36,282 nucleotides of DNA from Flavobacteriales bacterium (GTDB lineage: Bacteria > Bacteroidota > Bacteroidia > Flavobacteriales > Flavobacteriaceae), in assembly GCA_016777325.1 (NCBI GenBank), contig JADHRQ010000010.1, forward strand, positions 1 to 36,282. The letters are read 5' to 3'. The translations under genes and the position numbers were made by a program. The stretch's first letter is position 1. Each line of letters starts with the position of its first letter. Positions 1-8,486 of the stretch are shown in pieces. The notes beneath the pieces were generated by a model, which did no database searches, was not told where the DNA came from, and worked only from the letters and a program-made list of their open reading frames with translations.

Positions 1-1365
1 ATTTGAATTTAATTCATTTGCTGCATATGGCATCCTTTCAGGATAAGGAGGGTTTGGTCCAAGAACAAGTGTAAAAGGAACTGAAATTGCTGAATCAGTT
101 TTTCTAAGTCTTCTTGCATCATTGAAAGGAATATGCATTCCAAAACCACTTACATATCTCTCCTCTATAACTTCTCTCAGAAAAGCAGATTTTGGATCAA
201 TACCATCTGTGTTTTCAAGACCACCTGAATTAAAATCTGAAGCTGTATAAGCTTCATATTTAAATCCTCCTGAATTATGATTATCATTTAAATTACTTCC
301 GGAGTTTAACCATGACCTTACATTATTTAAATGTGGAAGACCATCTGCTACACCTCCTTGTCTAGCTTTAGCCTCTGCAAGTATTAATTCATTTTCAAAA
401 AATGTAACCATATTTTGAGGCTCTGTTTCAGCTATAATACCAGTGTTAGCAGCACCACTTGAAGAGTTAATTTTATAATAACCATATCTAGCAGTTTCAT
501 CTGTTTTTGCATGATTTCTATTATTTGAACTTGAGCTATTTAATAATTGTAGTAAAAAACTTTCAGATCCACCTGAAGAATTACCAATATCACCTGCTCT
601 TGATCCATTTAAAATTGTTGCAAATAGATTCATATCACCAGTTTGAGTACCTGGAGGGTTATATTTCATATCCCCTGAGGCTGAACTTATTCCATTATTA
701 GCAGCAGATATAGCAGCACCATAATCTTTTTTATGAAGATTAAATCTAGCTATTAATGTGTAAGCAGCTTCTATCCATTTATCTTTATTACCACCGAAGA
801 TAATATCTTGAGATAAATTTGCTGATGATGCAGAACCTAAAGTTGAAATACCAGCGTTAAGTTTTGCAATAGCGGCATCATAAACAGATACTTGACTATC
901 AAAGGTAGGATCTTCAATTTCTGGATTTCCAGCCTCACTATAAGGAATACCACCCCATAAGGAAGCAGCAGTTCCAAATGCATGACCTTCCATGATTTGA
1001 GAGATTCCAACTAATAAACTACTTGAAGAATTAGCTTGAATATTTCTCATATTTGTCAATACACCAACATAAAGTGCATTCCATTCACTGTTAGATTCAA
1101 CTGTTGATAAAGAATATCCATAGATATTAGAATACAAAGAAGAGAAACCAATCAATTGACCAGAGTACATACCGCTAATTCTATTTAAATGTCCATTTTG
1201 TAATTGAATATTAGCAAGCTGGGCACCAGTTAAAAACAACTTATTCTCAACATCAGTTGTTAAAATATCATTAGGATTTGAATTTATGTCTTCATTAATG
1301 TCCTCACATGAAAATGAAAACATAATTAGAAAAGCCAGAAAAGATTTTATATATATATTTTTCAT
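1..1365 (-). CDS. SusD/RagB-family nutrient-binding outer membrane lipoprotein (C-terminus cut by window edge)
   Basis: The frame is open from ATG at 1365 to base 1 with no stop (455 codons), so the C-terminus lies outside the window. The protein opens with a short basic and hydrophobic signal ending in a lipobox (FSFSC, Cys20), followed by the acidic SusD-like start EDINEDINSNPNDIL, which fits a surface lipoprotein. Later parts show SusD features: helical TPR-like stretches (KWIEAAYTLIARFNLHKKDY, then the FFENELILAEAKAR segment) and the late RYVSGFGMHIPFNDARRLRK region. It probably belongs to the SusD_2-like branch. SusD proteins lid the SusC barrel and capture oligomeric substrate. The start lies only 4 bases after the susC stop, so the two are surely co-transcribed. 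Family assignment is strong; the substrate is unknown. Confidence 0.9.
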   Translation of the reverse strand, partial: MKNIYIKSFLAFLIMFSFSCEDINEDINSNPNDILTTDVENKLFLTGAQLANIQLQNGHLNRISGMYSGQLIGFSSLYSNIYGYSLSTVESNSEWNALYVGVLTNMRNIQANSSSSLLVGISQIMEGHAFGTAASLWGGIPYSEAGNPEIEDPTFDSQVSVYDAAIAKLNAGISTLGSASSANLSQDIIFGGNKDKWIEAAYTLIARFNLHKKDYGAAISAANNGISSASGDMKYNPPGTQTGDMNLFATILNGSRAGDIGNSSGGSESFLLQLLNSSSSNNRNHAKTDETARYGYYKINSSSGAANTGIIAETEPQNMVTFFENELILAEAKARQGGVADGLPHLNNVRSWLNSGSNLNDNHNSGGFKYEAYTASDFNSGGLENTDGIDPKSAFLREVIEERYVSGFGMHIPFNDARRLRKTDSAISVPFTLVLGPNPPYPERMPYAANELNSN

Positions 1366-1369
1366 TTTA

Positions 1370-4300
1370 TTAATAATTAATTGTTAAACTAAATAAAAAC
1401 CCTTTTGTTTGAGGATTTGTAAAATAATCCAATCCTTCAGCAGCACCAACACCATATTGATTTGTTTCAGGATCAACTCCATCAATCTTATTGATATTTA
1501 TTAGATCTCTACCAGTAGCAGTTAAAACTATATCATTTAATCCTATAGATTTAATTGCTGGAGTATCTAAAACATAGCTTAGAGATAAGTCTCTAAGTTT
1601 TGTGAATGTAGCATCCTCGATAGAGAAATTATAGGCCTGATTATCACCAAAACCTCCACCAATTCCAGTTCTATACCATGTTTCATCAAGAAGAACTGGT
1701 CCTCCACCAAAATCATAAACTGAACCTCTAACTGTAGAACCAGAGGCAATAGTTTTACCAGCATAGTTAACTAAACTCTGACTTAAAGTTGTTCTGGCAG
1801 CTGTTTCCATTGTTGTTCCAAAACGACGAAGTACCCAAAGTGTTCTAGGAGAATAATCTCCACCATGAGAGTGCTCTAGTACAGCATTTAATCTAAGCTT
1901 CTTATATCTCATACTCAAAGAAATACCACCTCTCCAATCAGGATTAGGATCACCTAAAACTTCTGGGCTTGAGGTAATCTGAGGGAACCCGTTTGAATTA
2001 AGATCTAAACTTCCATCTGGATTAGTCTTAGAACCTGTTCCATAAAGAACTCCTAATGGATATCCTACAACAGCTCTTGAGCTAACTGAAGCTCCCGGAG
2101 ACAAGTTTATAGACTCTGTTCCATATAAGTCTGTTACTTCATTTTCATTAGTAGACCAGTTTACAGATGTTGAAAGCCCAAAGTCTGTAGTATCTATAAT
2201 ATTTAATCCTAAATCAAGCTCAATACCATTATTTGTCATCTCTCCATAATTTCCATATTGAGTTGAAAACCCAGTTGATGGGGAAAGAGTAACATCTAAT
2301 AAAATACCTTCAATTATATTATCATAATAAGTAAGAGATAAAGAAAGATTATCATTAAAAAATCTAAAATCACCTCCTATTTCCCACTCAGTTTTTAACT
2401 CTGGCTCTAAATTAGGGTTACCTAAGTTGTTATCTAATCTAAAACCTCCACCAAATAGGTTACTATCTAATGGATCACTATAAGTTGAGTAACTAAATCC
2501 TCCTTCTGCTAAAGTTTCAAACTTATGTGCTGCAGGTTGAACACCCACTTGTCCCCAAGATCCTCTTAGCTTAGCAAATGAGAGAACATTTGATTGGATT
2601 CTTTCTGTTAATACCCAAGCTAAGTCAGCAGCAGGGTAGAAAAATGTATCACTTATTGTAGAAGAAGCCTCAAGGGTTCCGGAAACATTTAGAAATAACT
2701 CTTCATTAAAATCAAAATTTAGAATACCATAACCTCTGTTTGATCTACTAAATGATTTAAAATTTTCATATGTAGAGGCTTCAGATGAAGTATTCAACGC
2801 AGTTGTCTGCTTTTTTGAATTAACTAAAAATCCTGTAATATTTCCTGAAATTCTTGAGTATTTTCTATCATTATAACTCCAACCAGCAGTTGCTGATAAA
2901 TTAACATCATCACTTAATTGAAAGTTTGCCTTTCCTATCAGATCAAATGATGTATTTCTTGTATCAAGAACATCTTCTTGAAGCTGACCAACAGCTCTTC
3001 CACTTGCATCACCAATTGGAAAGAAGTAAGTTCTTTTATCATCAGCTACATCTAAATTTCCCCTGGCAACAATTGAAACATTTGAAGCTGGTTTAATTGT
3101 TAATTGAGGAGTAACATTTATCCTATTTACTTTACTATTGGCAGTTTGCTCATTAACAACCCAAAGAGGATTAACATAAGTTTGGTTCCAACTATTACCA
3201 ATTTCTCTTCTGTATGATCTTCCTCTATTTAAAAATTCTTCTCCACTGCTAGATACATATGTACCTTTATAATCTCTTTGATCAAAGTCAGGTGGAGTTC
3301 TTAAAAGTCCTAACATAAGACCGGATACATTCGAACTTTGTTGTATTCTGTCAGTGTCAGTATATGTATAAGACATTTTTGAAGAAAGGGTAATTTTATC
3401 GTTAACTCTAGCCTCATAGTTTAATCTTGCAGTAGTTCTATCATATCCAGAACTTTTTATAATACCATCTTGCTGAAGATTTCCTAAACTAAAAAAGTAA
3501 TTAGAGTTATCTCCACCTCCACTTATAGTAAGATCATTTTGTAGTGAATGACCAGTTCCAATAACAGAGTCCCAGTTTTCATCAACAAAAGTATCTCTAG
3601 AGTTCTTTTGATCAGTTGCATAATAAATTCTTCCACTATCTGCAATGAAATAAGCACTTCCTTTAGTAGTATCTTGACCACCAGATCTATCAGGGATATA
3701 ATCACCCCATGACTCAGCTCTATTGGTTCCAAATTTTCCATTTTGTCCTTGACCCCATGTGTTTTGCATTGGGATTCTTTCAGATACTTCATCGAAAGAA
3801 TATGCTGACTTAAATGAAATTTTAGCCTCACCTCTTTGTCCTTTTTTAGTTGTAATAACTAAAACTCCATTTGCAGCTCTACTTCCATATAATGAAGCAG
3901 CAGATGCTCCTTTTAAAATTTGCATTGACTCAATATCACTAGAATTTAAGTCATTCAAACGTGATCCTTGCGTAACACCTGAGGCTCTTCCACCTGTAAT
4001 GCTGTTCCCACCAGCATATGAAGTAGAGTTGTCAAGTGGAACACCATCAACAATGATTAAAGGTTGTACATCACCATCAATCGTGTTTGCACCACGAATT
4101 TTAATTGTACTTCCAGCACCTGGGTCACCATTAGATTTAGTAACTCTAACACCAGAAGCTTTTCCACTTAAGGCATTAATTACAGTTGTTTCACCAGAAC
4201 GAATTACATCATCAGTATTTACTACAGAAGATGTAGAACCCTGTTGATCCCTAACCACAGAAAATCCAAGAGCTGTCACAACTACTTCTTCAAGCTCATT

Positions 4301-4579
4301 ATCTAGCTGTAAAGAAATATTAATGTTAGTTTGACCGGACACATTAATGTACTGAGTCAAATAACCTATGTAGCTAATAGCAAGGACTTGTCCTTGATTT
4401 GCAGTAATTTCAAAATTTCCATCAAAATCAGTCGAAACACCTGTGCTTGTTCCTTCAATGATTACATTGGCTCCTGGAAGAGGAATTCCATTTTCATCTG
4501 AAACTATACCAGTCACAGAATTTTGACTATTTGATAATAAAGAGAAAAGTAGAAATACTGTACTAAATATTATTCTCAT
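1370..4579 (-). CDS. SusC/RagA-family TonB-linked outer membrane transporter
   Basis: This 1069-residue protein has the full SusC architecture. It starts with a signal peptide (about residues 1-19, ending LLSNSQ). A carboxypeptidase-regulatory-like beta domain follows (about 20-95, with GIPLPGANVIIEGTSTGVST). Then comes a TonB-box-like stretch (ELEEVVVTALG), a plug domain (about 110-245, with IKIRGANTI, PLIIVDGVPLDN and GSRAANGVLVITTKKG), and a long 22-strand-type barrel ending in an aromatic residue (SLTINY). Such proteins use TonB/ExbBD energy to import oligosaccharides or peptides together with SusD. The ATG at 4579 gives a complete signal peptide. The 68-bp gap upstream holds only AT-rich sequence and the divergent start of a small Cys-rich gene. 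Typical length; nothing appears broken. Substrate cannot be read from the sequence. Confidence 0.95.
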   Translation of the reverse strand: MRIIFSTVFLLFSLLSNSQNSVTGIVSDENGIPLPGANVIIEGTSTGVSTDFDGNFEITANQGQVLAISYIGYLTQYINVSGQTNINISLQLDNELEEVVVTALGFSVVRDQQGSTSSVVNTDDVIRSGETTVINALSGKASGVRVTKSNGDPGAGSTIKIRGANTIDGDVQPLIIVDGVPLDNSTSYAGGNSITGGRASGVTQGSRLNDLNSSDIESMQILKGASAASLYGSRAANGVLVITTKKGQRGEAKISFKSAYSFDEVSERIPMQNTWGQGQNGKFGTNRAESWGDYIPDRSGGQDTTKGSAYFIADSGRIYYATDQKNSRDTFVDENWDSVIGTGHSLQNDLTISGGGDNSNYFFSLGNLQQDGIIKSSGYDRTTARLNYEARVNDKITLSSKMSYTYTDTDRIQQSSNVSGLMLGLLRTPPDFDQRDYKGTYVSSSGEEFLNRGRSYRREIGNSWNQTYVNPLWVVNEQTANSKVNRINVTPQLTIKPASNVSIVARGNLDVADDKRTYFFPIGDASGRAVGQLQEDVLDTRNTSFDLIGKANFQLSDDVNLSATAGWSYNDRKYSRISGNITGFLVNSKKQTTALNTSSEASTYENFKSFSRSNRGYGILNFDFNEELFLNVSGTLEASSTISDTFFYPAADLAWVLTERIQSNVLSFAKLRGSWGQVGVQPAAHKFETLAEGGFSYSTYSDPLDSNLFGGGFRLDNNLGNPNLEPELKTEWEIGGDFRFFNDNLSLSLTYYDNIIEGILLDVTLSPSTGFSTQYGNYGEMTNNGIELDLGLNIIDTTDFGLSTSVNWSTNENEVTDLYGTESINLSPGASVSSRAVVGYPLGVLYGTGSKTNPDGSLDLNSNGFPQITSSPEVLGDPNPDWRGGISLSMRYKKLRLNAVLEHSHGGDYSPRTLWVLRRFGTTMETAARTTLSQSLVNYAGKTIASGSTVRGSVYDFGGGPVLLDETWYRTGIGGGFGDNQAYNFSIEDATFTKLRDLSLSYVLDTPAIKSIGLNDIVLTATGRDLININKIDGVDPETNQYGVGAAEGLDYFTNPQTKGFLFSLTINY

Positions 4580-4647
4580 ATTTTAATTGATTTTTAATTT
4601 GTATCTATAATATAATATAAAATGTAATAACTTGTATAAATTATTAT

Positions 4648-4845
4648 ATGGAAAATATTACCTATAAATGTGAAAAGTGTGGTATGGCTGTTAAAAGCCA
4701 ATGTGCTAAATGTGATGAGCCTCTACAAAATAAGACTATAACTACTGATAGCGGAGAAGAAATTAAAGTTTCTTACTGTCCAGAGTGTGATGGAATGATT
4801 AAGTCCCCTATGTGCTGTGGACTTGACATGTCATGTGAACTATAG
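4648..4845 (+). CDS. Small Cys-rich putative zinc-ribbon protein
   Basis: A 65-residue protein with nine cysteines: CxxC pairs at 8/11, 19/22 and 44/47, then a CC pair at 56/57 and a lone Cys63. This pattern suggests one or two bound metal ions, most simply zinc, in a ribbon or rubredoxin-like fold. There is no signal peptide or membrane segment, so it is probably cytoplasmic. It lies alone on the plus strand between susC (divergent, 68 bp away) and the M20 hydrolase (convergent, 6 bp away), so it is not in either operon. The even spacing of Cys pairs argues that it is really translated despite its size. I do not recognise a named family; metal storage, a regulator or a protein-interaction module are all possible. 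Confidence 0.72.
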   Translation: MENITYKCEKCGMAVKSQCAKCDEPLQNKTITTDSGEEIKVSYCPECDGMIKSPMCCGLDMSCEL

Positions 4846-4851
4846 TATAAA

Positions 4852-6450
4852 TTAATCTTTATTTATAACTGGATATTCTATTCCAAGTTGATCAAGATAT
4901 GTGTCATACTTATTTTCATCAAAGTAAAACTCCTTTAATTTTGTTTTATATCTCTCCATGATATCCTTATTAAGAAATATTGCAGGAGGATCATTTTTAG
5001 AAATCATTGGTTTATACTGAGTTTCTTTTTTCTGAACATTTTCAAAATAATCCTTTGCCTGATTAAGTTTTTCAGGTTTCAAAAGAAAATCTAATACAGT
5101 CATAGCAACAACTTTAGCTCCAGCATTTGCACCTTTATGAGCAATTGGAGTTGCCATAGTTATTGCATTTGACCAATGGTGTCCTTGTAATCCTGGAATA
5201 TTAGATGGAAATCTAAGTGTAACTGTTGGTACTTTCCATGATATATCACCAATATCATCTGAACCACCACTTATATTATAAGGAAGAGGAGATCCAATTT
5301 CATTAAGTTTAGTTGCAAGACCATTAGTATTATTTGAATTTACTTCTTTTTGAACTGCTACAGCAAGCTTTTGATCATCTTCTGACCAATCAGGCAGACC
5401 AATTGTCTTAATATTTTCATACATCTCCTCAGCTATAATTTTATTAAAATGTCTTGGCCAAGCTGTTCCAAGTACTCTTGAGGAAAACTTGGTGTCAGTC
5501 ATTAATGCAGCTCCCTCTGCAATTTTATTTGCTTTTTCATAATTTTCCATTATGCCCTCATAGGTTATGTTTCTTATATAAAACCATATTGATGCTTTAG
5601 AAGGGACTACGTTTGGCTGATCTCCAGAATCTGTAAAAATTGAGTGGGATCTTTGATCTGGGTGCAGGTGTTCTCTTCTATAATTCCAGCCAATATTCAT
5701 CAATTCAGCAGCATCAAGAGCACTTCTTCCTCTCCATGGAGCGCCAGCAGAGTGAGCAGTTTCACCTTCAAATGTATATTCAACAGAAATTAATCCAGTT
5801 CCAGTAGCCTTTCCCCATGAAACAGATAAGTTACTACTTACATGAGTAAAAATACACATATCAACATTATCAAAATAGCCATCTCTAACATACCAAGCTT
5901 TAGTTCCTATCTGCTCTTCTGCAACACCCGGCCATATAATTAACTTGCCTGGTATATTATTTTCTTGCATGACTTTTTTCACAGAAAGTGCAGCTGTAAT
6001 GACAACTGGAAGACCTGAATTATGCCCCTCACCATGACCTGGTGCTCCTTCTACAATTGGTTTATGATATGCAACACCTGGATACTGAGAAGCTACCGGA
6101 ATTCCATCAATATCACTACCTAAAGCTATAGTGGGTCCACCTTCACCATTGGACCAAGTTGCAAACCATGCAGTTGGAACACCAGAAATTTCATATTCAA
6201 TTTCGAAACCATTTTCAGCAAGAATTGAAGTTAAATAACTTGATGTTTCAAATTCCTGGAAACCAAGTTCAGAAAAACTAAAAACCTTGTCAACCATGAC
6301 CTGGGTTAATTTTTTATCCTCTTCAACTAATTGAGAAGCTTGATTCTTTAAATTATTTATTTTTCTCTTAGAATAGTTGTTCTGTGACTGAAGACTTAAG
6401 AATGTCCCAAATAATAACAAAACTGTGAATATATTTTTAAAATTTCTCAT
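4852..6450 (-). CDS. Secreted M20-family amidohydrolase, AbgB-like
   Basis: A 532-residue metal-dependent amidohydrolase resembling the B subunit of p-aminobenzoyl-glutamate hydrolase. A clear N-terminal signal (residues 1-22, FTVLLLFGTFLSLQSQ) predicts export to the periplasm, unlike cytoplasmic AbgB. M20 hallmarks are visible: SDIDGIP at 112-118, GHGEGHNSG at 138-146 (equivalent to GHACGHN), the general-base pair EE at 178-179, and TAHSAGAPWRGRSALDA at 231-247 opening the dimerisation lid. GLQGHHWSNA near residue 420 probably supplies a late His ligand. It starts 11 bp after the NagB-LmbE stop, so both are probably one operon. The likely reaction is hydrolysis of an amide, such as an N-acyl amino acid or peptide-like conjugate; the true substrate is unknown. 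Confidence 0.88.
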   Translation of the reverse strand: MRNFKNIFTVLLLFGTFLSLQSQNNYSKRKINNLKNQASQLVEEDKKLTQVMVDKVFSFSELGFQEFETSSYLTSILAENGFEIEYEISGVPTAWFATWSNGEGGPTIALGSDIDGIPVASQYPGVAYHKPIVEGAPGHGEGHNSGLPVVITAALSVKKVMQENNIPGKLIIWPGVAEEQIGTKAWYVRDGYFDNVDMCIFTHVSSNLSVSWGKATGTGLISVEYTFEGETAHSAGAPWRGRSALDAAELMNIGWNYRREHLHPDQRSHSIFTDSGDQPNVVPSKASIWFYIRNITYEGIMENYEKANKIAEGAALMTDTKFSSRVLGTAWPRHFNKIIAEEMYENIKTIGLPDWSEDDQKLAVAVQKEVNSNNTNGLATKLNEIGSPLPYNISGGSDDIGDISWKVPTVTLRFPSNIPGLQGHHWSNAITMATPIAHKGANAGAKVVAMTVLDFLLKPEKLNQAKDYFENVQKKETQYKPMISKNDPPAIFLNKDIMERYKTKLKEFYFDENKYDTYLDQLGIEYPVINKD

Positions 6451-6461
6451 GATAAAGTGTT

Positions 6462-8381
6462 TTAGTAATAATGTCTTTTAAATGATTCGATTGCAGCATA
6501 TTCTGCAAGTCCCATTTTTTTATACTTTTCTGCTGTTTCATTATTTCTCTCCTCTGCCCTAACCCAAAACTCTCTCAAATCCTGTCCCTGAAACATCACA
6601 CCATCCTTTTGCGTTTGATGGAAGAATGTTGCTTTTCTTTTTCTTAAAACCTGTGCAGGACTCATAGGAACAGCCATATCAATTTCATGAATATCCCATT
6701 CAAGCCATGCTCCTCTATATAACCAGAGCCAACAATCTTTAATAAATTTTTCACCTTTAAGAGATTCTAATGCTTCAATAACTATATCAAGACAAACTTT
6801 ATGGGTGCCATGAGGATCTTCAAGATCTCCAGCAGCATATATTTGATGTGGTTTAATCTTAGCAATTAGAGATGCTGTTATTAATACATCTTTTTTTGAG
6901 GCAGGATTTTTTTTAATTCTACCTGTTTCATAAAATGGTAGATTCATGAAATGCGTGTTAGAATCTGGAATCCCAATATACCTAGTTGCTGCAATTGCTT
7001 CTCTCTTCCTTATAAAGCCCTTTAGCTTTCTAATCTCAGGTGAATCAATTTTATCTGGCTTTTTATTTTTCAGTTCTTTAATCATTGACTTAATCTTAGA
7101 ATTTGAATCAGCTGAAAACATATCAACTGAAACTTCAATGAATTTTAATGCATCATGATTCGAAACTGCAACATTTCCTGAAACCTGATATGCGACATGA
7201 ACCTCATGACCTTGTGAAACCAGTTTATCAAAAGTACCACCCATTGATATGACATCATCATCTGGATGAGGGCTAAATATTAAAACTCTTTTTGGATTTG
7301 GATTTTTTCTTTCAGGTCTTGTAGAATCATCAGAATCAGGTTTACCTCCAGGCCATCCACTTATAGTATTTTGAAAATGATTAAACATTTTAATATTTAA
7401 TTCATAAGAAGAACCTTCAAGGGCAAGTAAATCTGAAAGTCCATTTTTATTATAATCTTCATCCGTTAGCTTTAAAATAGATTTTTCAGTAATCTCACAT
7501 AACCAAACGATAGCTTTTCTTTTAATTACATCTGACCAGTCACAAGGACCTACCAACCATGGTGTTTTAAACCTTGTTAATTCACTTGAACATTCCTTAT
7601 CTAACACTAAAGTTGTATTCTTATGATTTTGTAGGTATGTTGTAGGTATAAGTGATTTAATATTGTTTTCAACTGATTTTTTTACAATATGACTTTTTTG
7701 AATCCCCCATGCCATTATTATAATTCTCTTAGCATTGAAAATAGTTCGAATACCCATAGTTAGTGCTTTAGATGGGACATTTTCAATTCCATTAAAGCTT
7801 TTACTTGCATCAAATCTTGTAGTGTGGTCTAATGTAATTAGCCTAGTAGTTGAATTAAAATGAGATCCAGGTTCATTAAAACCAATATGGCCTGTTCTAC
7901 CAATTCCTAAAAGTTGAATATCTATTCCTCCATTTTCATCAATCTTTTTTTCATACGAGGAACAAAATTTATTAATTTCTTTCTCACTTATCTCTCCAGA
8001 AGGGATGTTAATATTTTCTTTTGGAATGTCAATATGATCAAATAAATTCTCATTCATAAAATGATGATAACTATTATTATCATCTTTTTCAATTGGATAG
8101 TATTCATCAAGGTTAAAAGCAATAACATTAAAAAAACTCAATGATTCTTCCTTATGAATTCTTATAATTTCTTGATAAACTTTAGTTGGAGAAGATCCAG
8201 TTGCAAAACCTATGACACAGTTTTTTTTCTTTTCTTGTTTGGATTTTATTAAATCACATATCTCTCTAGCAATTAATAGTGAGGCTTCATTTGAATTATC
8301 AAAAGTTACAGTATGAAGTTTTTCAAATCTAGTTTCTTCATTAATTCCAGGAGATTGATACTTAAGATTATTTTTTACCAT
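6462..8381 (-). CDS. nagB: Glucosamine-6-phosphate deaminase (NagB-like) fused to a LmbE/PIG-L deacetylase-like domain
   Basis: A 639-residue two-domain protein. Residues ~15-290 are NagB/SIS-like: the phosphate loop FATGSSPTK at 59-67, AFNLDEYYP at 88-96 (catalytic Asp92) and GIGRTGHIGFNEPGS at 159-173. The triad Asp expected before GH is Thr163, while His165 and Glu170 remain. Residues ~365-639 are LmbE/PIG-L-like, with the metal motif PHPDD at 371-375 and a second His motif DPHGTHK at 522-528. NagB turns GlcN-6-P into fructose-6-P and ammonia, and LmbE proteins deacetylate GlcNAc groups, so the fusion may couple both steps. Such fusions are known in Bacteroidota. I chose ATG 8381; a TTG two codons upstream (8387) is less likely. 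It is cytoplasmic and leads the M20 hydrolase gene. Confidence 0.9.
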   Translation of the reverse strand: MVKNNLKYQSPGINEETRFEKLHTVTFDNSNEASLLIAREICDLIKSKQEKKKNCVIGFATGSSPTKVYQEIIRIHKEESLSFFNVIAFNLDEYYPIEKDDNNSYHHFMNENLFDHIDIPKENINIPSGEISEKEINKFCSSYEKKIDENGGIDIQLLGIGRTGHIGFNEPGSHFNSTTRLITLDHTTRFDASKSFNGIENVPSKALTMGIRTIFNAKRIIIMAWGIQKSHIVKKSVENNIKSLIPTTYLQNHKNTTLVLDKECSSELTRFKTPWLVGPCDWSDVIKRKAIVWLCEITEKSILKLTDEDYNKNGLSDLLALEGSSYELNIKMFNHFQNTISGWPGGKPDSDDSTRPERKNPNPKRVLIFSPHPDDDVISMGGTFDKLVSQGHEVHVAYQVSGNVAVSNHDALKFIEVSVDMFSADSNSKIKSMIKELKNKKPDKIDSPEIRKLKGFIRKREAIAATRYIGIPDSNTHFMNLPFYETGRIKKNPASKKDVLITASLIAKIKPHQIYAAGDLEDPHGTHKVCLDIVIEALESLKGEKFIKDCWLWLYRGAWLEWDIHEIDMAVPMSPAQVLRKRKATFFHQTQKDGVMFQGQDLREFWVRAEERNNETAEKYKKMGLAEYAAIESFKRHYY

Positions 8382-8403
8382 TATCAAGATGATTATGAAA
8401 TAA

Positions 8404-8411
8404 CAAAGTTA
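8404..8411 (-). promoter_or_regulatory. Candidate Bacteroidota -7 box (TAACTTTG) for the nagB-like operon
   Basis: Reading the minus strand in the 105-bp divergent gap before trxB gives TAACTTTG, an exact match to the Bacteroidota -7 consensus TAnnTTTG. It would give a leader of about 20 nt before the ATG at 8381. No TTG sits at the usual -33 distance (the nearest is about 13 bp upstream), so the call rests on the -7 box alone. In such AT-rich DNA chance matches occur. Confidence 0.38.
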
Positions 8412-8486
8412 CTAATGTTTTAATCAATTTATTCTTATGTTTTTTTAATTTTACAAAATCAAAAATAAAATTTCAAAAATCTTTGT

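Noticed and set aside
507-701. 64-residue plus-strand open frame inside the susD-like gene
   Set aside because: The minus strand is open throughout and encodes a clear SusD protein.
3759-4247. 162-residue open frame on the plus strand inside susC
   Set aside because: It lies antisense to the strongly conserved plug domain of SusC and its translation shows no family motif.
8382-8387. TTG start for the nagB-like gene two codons upstream of ATG
   Set aside because: ATG at 8381 is closer to normal use, and the extra two residues add nothing conserved.
8478-8485. AATCTTTG directly before trxB as a -7 box
   Set aside because: One mismatch at a key T, and transcription would begin at or after the start codon.
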